From Mycobacteroides franklinii (GTDB lineage: Bacteria; Actinomycetota; Actinomycetes; Mycobacteriales; Mycobacteriaceae), in assembly GCF_002013895.1 (NCBI RefSeq), contig NZ_MAFQ01000017.1, positions 54,325 through 118,324 on the forward strand: a stretch of 64,000 nucleotides of DNA, in the 5' to 3' direction. Shown here in pieces: positions 26,564 to 34,971 of this stretch. The notes under the pieces were generated by a model. That model saw only the letters and a program-made list of their open reading frames with translations. It was not told the DNA's origin and searched no databases. Positions within the stretch are counted from its first letter, which is position 1. Each line of letters starts with the position of its first letter. Position numbers and translations under genes: made by a program.

Positions 26564-26752
26564 ATGTCGCAGTACCGTTGCCCTGTATGTCAGTACGTGT
26601 ACGACGAGAGCACGGGAGCCCCTCGCGAGGGGTTTCCGGCCGGGACGGCGTGGTCGGCGATTCCCGACGACTGGTGCTGCCCCGACTGCGGAGTGCGCGA
26701 GAAAGTGGATTTCGAAGTTTTTGAATCCTCAAAATCAGGAGCGGACTCATGA
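26564..26752 (+). CDS. rubA: rubredoxin RubA
   Basis: A 62-residue iron protein with two CxxC pairs (CPVC at residues 6-9, CPDC near 46) around an Fe(SCys)4 site and the conserved IPDDWCCPDCG. It passes electrons to AlkB. The CC doublet before PDCG fits the AlkG1-type rubredoxins, which often cannot replace the AlkG2 type. One base separates it from alkB, and its stop overlaps rubB in ATGA. Confidence 0.94.
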   Translation: MSQYRCPVCQYVYDESTGAPREGFPAGTAWSAIPDDWCCPDCGVREKVDFEVFESSKSGADS

Positions 26753-26937
26753 GCGATGAGGACTACAAGCTGTACGAATGCATGCAGTGCGGGTTCCAGT
26801 ACGACGAGGCCCTTGGTTGGCCGGAGGACGGCCTCGAGCCGGGCACCCGCTGGGAGGACATTCCCGACGACTGGAGCTGCCCGGATTGCGGAGCGGCCAA
26901 AGCTGACTTCGTGATGGTAGAGATCGCGCGGCCATGA
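26749..26937 (+). CDS. rubB: rubredoxin RubB
   Basis: A second 62-residue rubredoxin with CMQC at residues 9-12 and CPDCG near 46, plus the typical WEDIPDDWSCPDC. It is the AlkG2-like form that usually carries electrons from rubredoxin reductase to AlkB. It overlaps rubA and the regulator gene by four bases each, so the whole unit is translationally coupled. Confidence 0.94.
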   Translation: MSDEDYKLYECMQCGFQYDEALGWPEDGLEPGTRWEDIPDDWSCPDCGAAKADFVMVEIARP

Positions 26938-27608
26938 CGGACGTCCTGCCCGGCAGGGACGCATTGACGTCGGCCAGCACCGCTGTCAGGCTGCCCGGGG
27001 TGACGCCACGAGTGCCGTATGCGGAGGCCGCGCGGGCGCTGCTTCGCGAATCGGTCCTCGATGCCCTGGGCGATCTGCTGCGCCAGCGGGACTGGTCGGC
27101 GGTCACCATGTCCGATGTGTCCCGCCGGGCCGGGGTCAGCCGTCAAACGCTCTACAACGAGTTCGGTTCCCGGCAGGGGTTGGCTCAGGGGTACGCCTTG
27201 CGGTTGGCCTTGCGTCTGGCCGACTCTGTCAATGATGCGATCTACGCCAACGTCGGTGATATCCACGGCGCGTTGCATCAGGGATTCGCGGCCTTCTTCG
27301 CCGAGAGTGCCGCAGACCCCATGGTGATCTCGCTGTTGACCGGTGAGGCCAAGCCTGAGCTCATGCGCCTCGTGACGGTCGACAGCGCGCTGATCGTGCT
27401 GCCGGCCTCGGCGCGGCTGACCGAGTCGTTCGCGAACAGCTGGGTGGCCGCCAGCGAGGAAGACGCTGCGATCCTCGCGAGGTCGATTGTGCGGCTGGCG
27501 ATTAGTTACGTATCGATGCCGCCGGAATCGGATCATGACGTGGCGCTCGATATGGCGCGGTTGTTGTCGCCGTTCGTCGAGACCAACGCGCTTGCCGACA
27601 GGGCGTGA
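26934..27608 (+). CDS. alkX: TetR family regulator of the alkane operon (AlkX-like)
   Basis: The 224-residue protein has an N-terminal TetR helix-turn-helix (about 35-80: VTMSDVSRRAGVSRQTLYNEFGSRQGLA) and an all-alpha ligand domain. It is the last gene of the alkB-rubA-rubB operon, starting in the rubB stop codon. In related actinobacteria this position is held by an autoregulatory repressor that responds to alkane-derived fatty acids; that role is inferred here. Matches Rv3249c. Confidence 0.9.
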   Translation: MTDVLPGRDALTSASTAVRLPGVTPRVPYAEAARALLRESVLDALGDLLRQRDWSAVTMSDVSRRAGVSRQTLYNEFGSRQGLAQGYALRLALRLADSVNDAIYANVGDIHGALHQGFAAFFAESAADPMVISLLTGEAKPELMRLVTVDSALIVLPASARLTESFANSWVAASEEDAAILARSIVRLAISYVSMPPESDHDVALDMARLLSPFVETNALADRA

Positions 27609-27683
27609 CCTGCACCTGCGTAAATCTCGGTACCTGATCTAACTATCCGTCGCTCTCACGCGCTAACCTGGTGACGGACCCGT

Positions 27684-27706
27684 GTATGTCATGGGGATTG
27701 ACATAC
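27684..27706. promoter_or_regulatory. perfect inverted repeat upstream of sahH
   Basis: GTATGTCA and TGACATAC arms flank a seven-base centre, 25 bases before the sahH start. It could be an operator or an RNA hairpin close to the ribosome binding site. Confidence 0.4.
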
Positions 27707-27730
27707 TTCAGAGACTTGATTGAGGTGGCG

Positions 27731-29191
<1,461 letters not shown>

Positions 29192-29210
29192 TCGTCGCTG
29201 ACCAACGTAG

Positions 29211-29243
29211 AGGCCCCTTGCACTCCGGTGCCGGGGGCTTTTG
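29211..29243 (+). terminator. intrinsic terminator after sahH
   Basis: AGGCCCC pairs with GGGGGCTT around an inner GCAC/GTGC stem, and the right arm runs into CTTTT. This is one of the few hairpins here with a T-run, so it is a good intrinsic terminator. Confidence 0.6.
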
Positions 29244-29245
29244 CG

Positions 29246-29251
29246 TAGGCT
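29246..29251 (+). promoter_or_regulatory. -10 hexamer for leaderless tmk transcript
   Basis: TAGGCT follows the sahH terminator and lies eight bases before GTG 29260. It suggests that tmk has its own leaderless promoter. Confidence 0.42.
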
Positions 29252-29259
29252 GACCAGCC

Positions 29260-29898
29260 GTGGGCCAACTGATTGCGATCGAGGGTGTCGACGGCGCGGG
29301 GAAGCGCACACTCACCGAGGCGCTGACCAAGCGCTGCGTGTCCGACGGGTTATCCGTTGCGACGCTGGCCTTTCCGCGTTATGGACAGTCGGTGCATGCC
29401 GATCTCGCTGCCGAGTCGCTCAAAGGCGGGCACGGTGATGTGGTGTCGTCCGCGTACGCCATGGGGCTGCTGTTCGCGCTGGATCGCCGTGATGCGCTCG
29501 CGGAGTTGACGGAGCTGATGCGCGCTCACGATCTGGTGATCCTGGATCGGTGGGTAGCCTCCAACGCCGCATACGGTGCGGCGCGGCTGCACCAGGATGG
29601 CGACGGCGACATGGCGCACTGGGTGTACGCGCTGGAGTTCGAGCGCTTTGGGCTGCCGCGACCGGATTGGCAAGTATTCCTTAATGTTTCACCCGAGCTG
29701 GCAGGGGAGCGGGCCCGCGGCCGCGAGCAGCAGGACAGTGACCGCGCTCGCGATACCTACGAGCGTGACGCGGACCTGCAGTCGCGGGTATCCGCGGCGT
29801 ACGCCGATCTGGCGCAACGCAACTGGGGTGGACCCTGGGTGGTCACCGATGGTGCCGAACCGGAAACGCTCGCAGCGGAGCTCCTTCGGCGAGCGTGA
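29260..29898 (+). CDS. tmk: thymidylate kinase (Tmk)
   Basis: Tmk phosphorylates dTMP to dTDP. The 212-residue protein has the P-loop EGVDGAGKRTL at 8-18, the mycobacterial FPRYGQSVHADLA substrate loop, LDRWVASNAAYGAARL with the DR(W/Y) motif, and the lid REQQDSDRARDTYERD. It lies between sahH and the mgtC/acyl-CoA synthetase insertion. In M. tuberculosis tmk (Rv3247c) is directly followed by mtrA, so about 2.6 kb is inserted here. Confidence 0.95.
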   Translation: MGQLIAIEGVDGAGKRTLTEALTKRCVSDGLSVATLAFPRYGQSVHADLAAESLKGGHGDVVSSAYAMGLLFALDRRDALAELTELMRAHDLVILDRWVASNAAYGAARLHQDGDGDMAHWVYALEFERFGLPRPDWQVFLNVSPELAGERARGREQQDSDRARDTYERDADLQSRVSAAYADLAQRNWGGPWVVTDGAEPETLAAELLRRA

Positions 29899-29953
29899 CG
29901 CTACTGCGGCAAATCGACAGAAATTCCGCAATGGCGTCATGCTCGGCCAGCCG

Positions 29954-30676
29954 CTACCACTCGCTGGATTCGACTTCTTCCTCACGGCCGACGTGCCAAC
30001 GCACCGATGAGACCGCGGGTTCCATGGACAACCGGCTCACCGCGGACTCCAGCAGGGAGTCGTTGCGCTCCTCGGCGCTCAGCTTCGCGACCACCCGAAC
30101 GTGCTTGCCGTCCTCGACGTCGTAGGACCGCACCGATTGCAATGCGAATTCGGGCCGGTTGACCGCTTGCACGGTGAGCGCCCGGATATGCGCCTCTGTC
30201 TCATCGGTGGTGGTCACCTCGAAGAGATACGCAGCGGGCGCGGACTCGCGACCGATTGCGGGCTGACGATCCAGTAGATGGCCCACCGGGCGTAACAGCA
30301 GGTTGGCCAGCACAATTGCCGCCGCACCGAGGACTGCCACCTCGTACATTCCGCCACCCGCTAGGGCGCCGACTGCGGCAGTTGCCCACATGGTGGCGGC
30401 GGTGTTCAGCCCGGTGATGGTGGCGCCTTGCTTCATGATCACGCCGGCACCGAGGAAACCGATGCCCGAAACAATCTGTGCCGCAACGCGAGTGGGATCT
30501 GCGCCGGGCCCGTGGAAGCTGTAGGCACCCATGATGACGAATAGCGTTGCACCCAGGCACACCAGGGCGTTGGTGCGTAGGCCGGCATTCTTGGCGCGCC
30601 ACTGCCGTTCTACTCCGATGGCGCAACCCAGGCCAAATCCGAGTGCTATGCGGATGATGACATCCCAATGGCTCAT
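29954..30676 (-). CDS. mgtC: MgtC/SapB family membrane protein
   Basis: The 240-residue protein has four to five membrane helices (about 5-25, 35-60, 62-85, 95-125), with the MgtC signature GLGCAIGVERQWRAKNAGLRTNALVCLGA and IVSGIGFLGAGVIMKQG. A cytoplasmic ACT-like domain follows (about 155-235). MgtC supports growth in low magnesium and in macrophages, probably by inhibiting the F-ATPase or affecting phosphate uptake. ATG 30676 begins MSHWDV. About 185 bases of leader with a small open frame and hairpins precede it. Not part of the Rv3247c-Rv3246c gene order, so inserted. Confidence 0.88.
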   Translation of the reverse strand: MSHWDVIIRIALGFGLGCAIGVERQWRAKNAGLRTNALVCLGATLFVIMGAYSFHGPGADPTRVAAQIVSGIGFLGAGVIMKQGATITGLNTAATMWATAAVGALAGGGMYEVAVLGAAAIVLANLLLRPVGHLLDRQPAIGRESAPAAYLFEVTTTDETEAHIRALTVQAVNRPEFALQSVRSYDVEDGKHVRVVAKLSAEERNDSLLESAVSRLSMEPAVSSVRWHVGREEEVESSEW

Positions 30677-30732
30677 AACGGGTCCTGTTCTCTCGCAGTG
30701 ATTTCGAGATGCACAAAAATCGGTGCAACAAG

Positions 30733-30773
30733 AGCGCCTTCGAGCGCGAACCGGGTCTGCGTTAGAAGGCGCT
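30733..30773 (-). promoter_or_regulatory. attenuator-like hairpin in the mgtC leader
   Basis: AGCGCCTTC and GAAGGCGCT form a perfect nine-pair stem with a 23-base loop, followed by CTTGTT. The left arm is made of the last three sense codons of the upstream leader peptide, so a ribosome there would prevent pairing. Confidence 0.5.
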
Positions 30774-30803
30774 GTGAATACTCGGAGGTTGACTATCGGA
30801 CAT
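30762..30803 (-). CDS. leader peptide upstream of mgtC (13 codons)
   Basis: ATG 30803 opens a 13-codon frame encoding MSDSQPPSIHSAF and ending in TAA. TAGGAGGTGA lies ten bases upstream, a stronger ribosome site than that of mgtC itself. Codons 6-7 are Pro-Pro (CCT CCG). The Shine-Dalgarno GGAGGT can pair with ACCTCC in codons 5-7, and GACTAT/ATAGTC encloses the start codon, so initiation is structure-gated. In Salmonella, the mgtA and mgtCBR leaders contain short Pro-rich reading frames that control attenuation. The role here is inferred by analogy. Confidence 0.5.
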   Translation of the reverse strand: MSDSQPPSIHSAF

Positions 30804-30820
30804 AGTCGCGTCACCTCCTA
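30785..30820 (-). promoter_or_regulatory. hairpin covering the leader peptide start
   Basis: GGAGGT pairs with ACCTCC and, inside it, GACTAT pairs with ATAGTC around GTCCG. This hides both the ribosome site and the ATG of the leader peptide. Confidence 0.45.
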
Positions 30821-30868
30821 GTCGTGGGCGCAAAGCGCACATGAATCACTGCTGAACAAAGCGCCATC

Positions 30869-30898
30869 ATTAAACACCCGGCCACCAGTGACCGGCAA
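30869..30898 (-). promoter_or_regulatory. candidate mgtC promoter
   Basis: On the minus strand TTGCCG (30898-30893) and TTTAAT (30874-30869) are separated by 18 bases. A start near 30862 would give a leader of about 185 bases. Confidence 0.35.
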
Positions 30899-30919
30899 GA
30901 TGCCGCGTCGTTCGTTGAT

Positions 30920-32491
30920 ATGGACACCGCACTGGGCGCGGGACGGCAGGATTGGTACGTGTACTTCGATCTAAGCGTACGAGATTTCCTGGACCGTGCC
31001 GAGCTGGTCTACCCCGACCGCATCGGCGTTGTCGACGAGCCGGTGCAACCGGCGCCGTCTTGGGGCGAGTTGACCTACCGGCAGCTCGCCGCGCGGGCTC
31101 GTGGACAGGCCGCGGTGCTCGATGCTCTCGGGGTCGCACCGGGGGAGCGGGTGGCAATCGTTTCGCAGAACAGCGCGCGCCTGCTCACCTCCTTTTTCGG
31201 GGTGTCCGGGTGGGGGCGCATCCTGGTGCCCATCAATTTTCGGTTGGCCCCCGCCGAGATCGAGTACATCGTCGAGCATTCGGGCGCGTCGGTGCTGATG
31301 GTCGACCCGGAGGTGCGGGGCCTACTGGACACCGTGCGCGCCACCCACAACTTCGTGCTGGGAGAAGACGATGCGGCGATGTTCGGGGACATGGGAGAGG
31401 GCAAGTCCCCGACCTCCGCTAGTCCCCAATCCTGGTCCTGTACCGAATCGGACACAGCCACACTGAATTACACCTCAGGCACGACCAGCCGGCCCAAGGG
31501 CGTACAGCTCACACATCGCAATATCTGGATCAACGCCGTCGTCTTCGGGCTGCACGCGACCTTGCGGGATGACGACGTGCTGCTACACACATTGCCGATG
31601 TTTCACTGCAACGGATGGGGTTGGCCCTACGCCGCCACCGGAATGGGTGGGCGGCACATTGTGTTGCGCAAGGTCGACGGCGACGAGATTCTGCGCCGCG
31701 TCGCGGCACATGGCGTCACTGTGATGTGCGCGGCGCCAACGGTCGTCGACGCGGTGCTGGACGCGGCCGCGCGCTGGCAAGGGCCCATTCCGGGCCGGGG
31801 CCGGGTACGCATCATCGTCGCGGGGGCGCCGCCGCCAACGCGCACCATCGCGCGGGTGCGGGCCGAACTCGGCTGGGAATTCATTCAGATCTATGGGCTT
31901 ACCGAAACCGCACCGCTGATCACCATGAATCGTTTTCGCTCCGAATGGGCCGGTCTCGATGAGCAGGAGCAGGCCCGCATGCTGGGGCGTGCGGGTGCCC
32001 CGGCGATCGGTGTGCGTGTTTCCGTCGCCGAGGACGGTGAGGTGCTCACCCAGTCGAACACGAATCTCGACGGATATTGGCATCAACCGGAGGCCACCGC
32101 GGAGGCATTGGCGGGCAATTGGTTTCACACCGGTGATCGTGGCTCGGTGGACGACGGATATCTCACCATCTCGGATCGCAAGAAGGACGTCATCATCACG
32201 GGCGGGGAGAATGTCACCTCCATCGAGGTCGAGGACGCGTTGATATCGCATCCCGCCGTTCGTGAGGCCGCTGTCGTCGGGATCCCCGACGAGAAATGGG
32301 GAGAACTGGTCACGGCGGTCGTGGTGGTGGTCGCCCCGGCCGACCCGCCGACCGGGTCCGAACTCATCGCGCACTGCCGGGACAGACTCGCCGGGTACAA
32401 GTGCCCCAAGCGCGTCGAGTTCGTCGAAGCCCTGCCCAGAACGGCCACCGGCAAGATCCAGAAGTTCAAGATCCGTCAGCAGCTCGTCTAA
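30920..32491 (+). CDS. acyl-CoA synthetase (AMP-binding, FadD-like)
   Basis: The 523-residue protein is an ATP-dependent acyl-CoA ligase. It shows the AMP-binding signature LNYTSGTTSRPKGVQLTH near residue 190, the YGLTETAPLIT segment, the GDRG hinge, SDRKKDVIITGGENV and the catalytic Lys motif RTATGKIQKF near the C-terminus. It resembles medium-chain/long-chain FadD proteins; the substrate is unknown. It is divergent from mgtC, and both are absent from the tmk-mtrA junction of M. tuberculosis. Confidence 0.92.
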   Translation: MDTALGAGRQDWYVYFDLSVRDFLDRAELVYPDRIGVVDEPVQPAPSWGELTYRQLAARARGQAAVLDALGVAPGERVAIVSQNSARLLTSFFGVSGWGRILVPINFRLAPAEIEYIVEHSGASVLMVDPEVRGLLDTVRATHNFVLGEDDAAMFGDMGEGKSPTSASPQSWSCTESDTATLNYTSGTTSRPKGVQLTHRNIWINAVVFGLHATLRDDDVLLHTLPMFHCNGWGWPYAATGMGGRHIVLRKVDGDEILRRVAAHGVTVMCAAPTVVDAVLDAAARWQGPIPGRGRVRIIVAGAPPPTRTIARVRAELGWEFIQIYGLTETAPLITMNRFRSEWAGLDEQEQARMLGRAGAPAIGVRVSVAEDGEVLTQSNTNLDGYWHQPEATAEALAGNWFHTGDRGSVDDGYLTISDRKKDVIITGGENVTSIEVEDALISHPAVREAAVVGIPDEKWGELVTAVVVVVAPADPPTGSELIAHCRDRLAGYKCPKRVEFVEALPRTATGKIQKFKIRQQLV

Positions 32492-32534
32492 CTGCCAGAT
32501 AGATTCGCAACTCGCCCCTTTGGTACCCCGGTTT

Positions 32535-32552
32535 TGTCACGATCTAGTGACA
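32535..32552. promoter_or_regulatory. palindrome just upstream of mtrA
   Basis: TGTCAC-GATCTA-GTGACA is a perfect 18-base palindrome ending two bases before the mtrA start. GTCAC is the core of reported MtrA-binding sites, here in inverted arrangement, so autoregulation is possible. Confidence 0.4.
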
Positions 32553-32554
32553 CG

Positions 32555-33241
32555 ATGGGATCTATGAGGCAAAGGATCCTTGTTGTCGACGATGACGCGT
32601 CATTGGCGGAGATGCTCACCATCGTGTTGCGCGGGGAGGGTTTCGAGACGGCTGTTGTGAGCGATGGCACCCAGGCGCTCACCGCCGTTCGGGAGCTGCG
32701 GCCCGATTTGGTCCTGCTGGACCTCATGCTGCCCGGGATGAACGGCATCGATGTCTGCCGCGTGCTGCGCTCCGACTCCGGTGTGCCGATCGTCATGCTC
32801 ACCGCCAAGACCGACACCGTTGACGTGGTGTTGGGTCTGGAGTCCGGCGCCGATGACTACATCATGAAGCCGTTCAAGCCCAAGGAGCTCGTCGCCCGCA
32901 TTCGTGCCCGGTTGCGCCGCAACGACGACGAGCCCGCCGAGCTGCTGAACATCGCGGGTATCGAGATCGATGTGCCCGCGCACAAGGTGACGCGCGAGGG
33001 CGAACAGATCTCCCTGACCCCGCTGGAGTTCGACCTGCTGGTGGCGCTGGCACGTAAACCGCGCCAGGTGTTTACTCGTGATGTGCTGCTCGAACAGGTG
33101 TGGGGTTATCGTCACCCGGCCGATACCAGGCTGGTGAACGTCCACGTGCAGCGTCTGCGGGCGAAGGTCGAGAAGGACCCTGAGAATCCGACCGTGGTGT
33201 TGACCGTTCGAGGAGTGGGATATAAGGCCGGACCCCCGTGA
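32555..33241 (+). CDS. mtrA: two-component response regulator MtrA
   Basis: The 228-residue OmpR/PhoB-type regulator has a receiver domain with the acidic pocket VVDDD (11-14), phospho-acceptor D56 in LVLLDLMLPG and K near 106 (IMKPFKPKEL), and a winged-helix DNA-binding domain (about 135-226). MtrA controls cell-wall hydrolases, division and dnaA in mycobacteria and is essential in M. tuberculosis. ATG 32555 gives exactly the 228 residues of the homologue. It overlaps mtrB in GTGA. Confidence 0.96.
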   Translation: MGSMRQRILVVDDDASLAEMLTIVLRGEGFETAVVSDGTQALTAVRELRPDLVLLDLMLPGMNGIDVCRVLRSDSGVPIVMLTAKTDTVDVVLGLESGADDYIMKPFKPKELVARIRARLRRNDDEPAELLNIAGIEIDVPAHKVTREGEQISLTPLEFDLLVALARKPRQVFTRDVLLEQVWGYRHPADTRLVNVHVQRLRAKVEKDPENPTVVLTVRGVGYKAGPP

Positions 33242-34971
33242 TCTTCAGCTCGAAGCGGCGCATTCAGCGGCGATCGGCACCACTGATACGCGGACTGAAG
33301 GCACTGAGTCGAGCGGTCGGGTTCACCTGGCGCCGTTCCCTGCAGGTGCGGGTGGTGGTGTCCAACCTGGCGCTGTCCTCACTGGTCATTCTGATCTTGG
33401 GATTCGTGCTCACAAGCCAGGTCACCGACCGCATCCTGGAATCGAAGATCCGGGTCGCGACCGAAGAGATGGAACGCGCGCGCGTCATCGTCAGCGACGA
33501 TGTCGGCGGCGAGGAGACCCGCTCGGTACAAAGCAGCCTGGAGCTGGCTCGTAACCAACTGCTGAACGGTAGCAAGGGCTCCGACGGTGGAGGCGCTGGT
33601 GCGTTCGACGCCGTCCTGCTGGTTCCCGGTGACGGCCCCCGTGAGGCAACGTCGGCGGGGCCGGCCACCCAAATTCCGGGCCCCTTGCGCGAATTCGTCA
33701 AGGCCGGACAGGTCAGTTACCAGTACTCGACAGTGCACACCGAGAGCTTCTCGGGGAAGGCTCTGGTTATCGGTTCGCCGACTACCTCCTCGAAGGTGAC
33801 CGCGCTCGAGCTGTATCTGGTCTTCCCGCTCTCGAACGAGGAAAGCACCATTTCGCTGGTCAGGGGCACCATCGTGACCGGTGGGGTGGTGCTGCTGGTG
33901 CTGCTGGCCGCGGTGGCGCTGCTGGTCGCTCGCCAGGTGGTGCTGCCGGTGCGGTCGGCGTCGCGTATCGCCGAGCGATTCGCCGAAGGGCATCTGTCCG
34001 AACGCATGCCGGTGCGCGGCGTCGACGATATGGCGCGGCTCGCAGTGTCGTTCAACGACATGGCCGAGAGCCTGTCGCGTGAGATCACCCAACTGGAAGA
34101 GTTCGGAAATCTGCAGCGCCGCTTCACCTCTGACGTGAGCCACGAATTGCGCACGCCGCTGACCACGGTGCGGATGGCGGCCGACCTCATCTATGACAAC
34201 CGCGAAGAGCTCGATCCGGCGCTGCAGCGCTCCGCCGAGTTGATGGTCAACGAGCTCGATCGATTTGAAACGCTGCTCAGTGACTTGCTGGAAATCTCGC
34301 GGCACGATGCCGGTGTGGCCGAGCTCACCGTGGAGCAGGTGGATCTGCGTGACACCGTCAAGGCGGTGGTGGCCTCGGTCAAGCACCTGGCCGACGAATT
34401 GGACACCACGGTCGAGCTCGACATGCCCGACAAAGAGATCATCGCCGAGGTGGATCCCCGTCGCGTGGAACGCATCCTGCGCAACTTGGTGGCCAATGCC
34501 ATCGACCACAGCGAGCACAAGCCTGTCACCATCCGGATGGCCGCCGATATCGACAGTGTCGCCGTCACGGTCCGCGACCGCGGGGTCGGCTTGCGGCCCG
34601 GTGAGGAAAAGTTGGTGTTCAACAGGTTCTGGCGTGCCGATCCGTCGCGTAAGCGTCATTCCGGGGGCACCGGGCTGGGGTTGGCGATCAGCGTCGAGGA
34701 CGCCCGATTGCATCAGGGACGCCTGGAGGCGTGGGGCGAACCGGGCAATGGTGCGCTGTTCCGCCTGACGGTGCCGTTGGTGCGCGGGCATAAAGTGACG
34801 ACGAGCCCTCTTCCGTTGAATCCGACCAGCCGTCCGAGTTCGGCTGTGCGCCGGGCGACTTCGCGCGGACCTCATCCCGGGGAGCAAGAGACCACGCCCA
34901 TGCGTACCTCGGGTGACAAGACCGAGCGCGTGCGGGAGTCGTCGGGCGGCCGTGGGGGAGATGCATCGTGA
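33238..34971 (+). CDS. mtrB: sensor histidine kinase MtrB
   Basis: The 577-residue membrane kinase has two helices (about 40-62 and 211-236) around a 150-residue extracellular domain, then HAMP (235-288), HisKA with phosphorylated H302 in SDVSHELRTPL, and the ATPase domain with NAxxH-type N box (LVANAIDHSEH), DRGVGL and GGTGLGLAI. A Ser/Arg-rich tail of about 60 residues follows. It phosphorylates MtrA, is modulated by LpqB, and is coupled to both neighbours by GTGA overlaps. Confidence 0.95.
   Translation: MIFSSKRRIQRRSAPLIRGLKALSRAVGFTWRRSLQVRVVVSNLALSSLVILILGFVLTSQVTDRILESKIRVATEEMERARVIVSDDVGGEETRSVQSSLELARNQLLNGSKGSDGGGAGAFDAVLLVPGDGPREATSAGPATQIPGPLREFVKAGQVSYQYSTVHTESFSGKALVIGSPTTSSKVTALELYLVFPLSNEESTISLVRGTIVTGGVVLLVLLAAVALLVARQVVLPVRSASRIAERFAEGHLSERMPVRGVDDMARLAVSFNDMAESLSREITQLEEFGNLQRRFTSDVSHELRTPLTTVRMAADLIYDNREELDPALQRSAELMVNELDRFETLLSDLLEISRHDAGVAELTVEQVDLRDTVKAVVASVKHLADELDTTVELDMPDKEIIAEVDPRRVERILRNLVANAIDHSEHKPVTIRMAADIDSVAVTVRDRGVGLRPGEEKLVFNRFWRADPSRKRHSGGTGLGLAISVEDARLHQGRLEAWGEPGNGALFRLTVPLVRGHKVTTSPLPLNPTSRPSSAVRRATSRGPHPGEQETTPMRTSGDKTERVRESSGGRGGDAS

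Noticed and set aside
30733..30803. M-box (Mg2+) riboswitch before mgtC
   Set aside because: The conserved M-box core sequences are not present; the structure fits a leader-peptide attenuator better.
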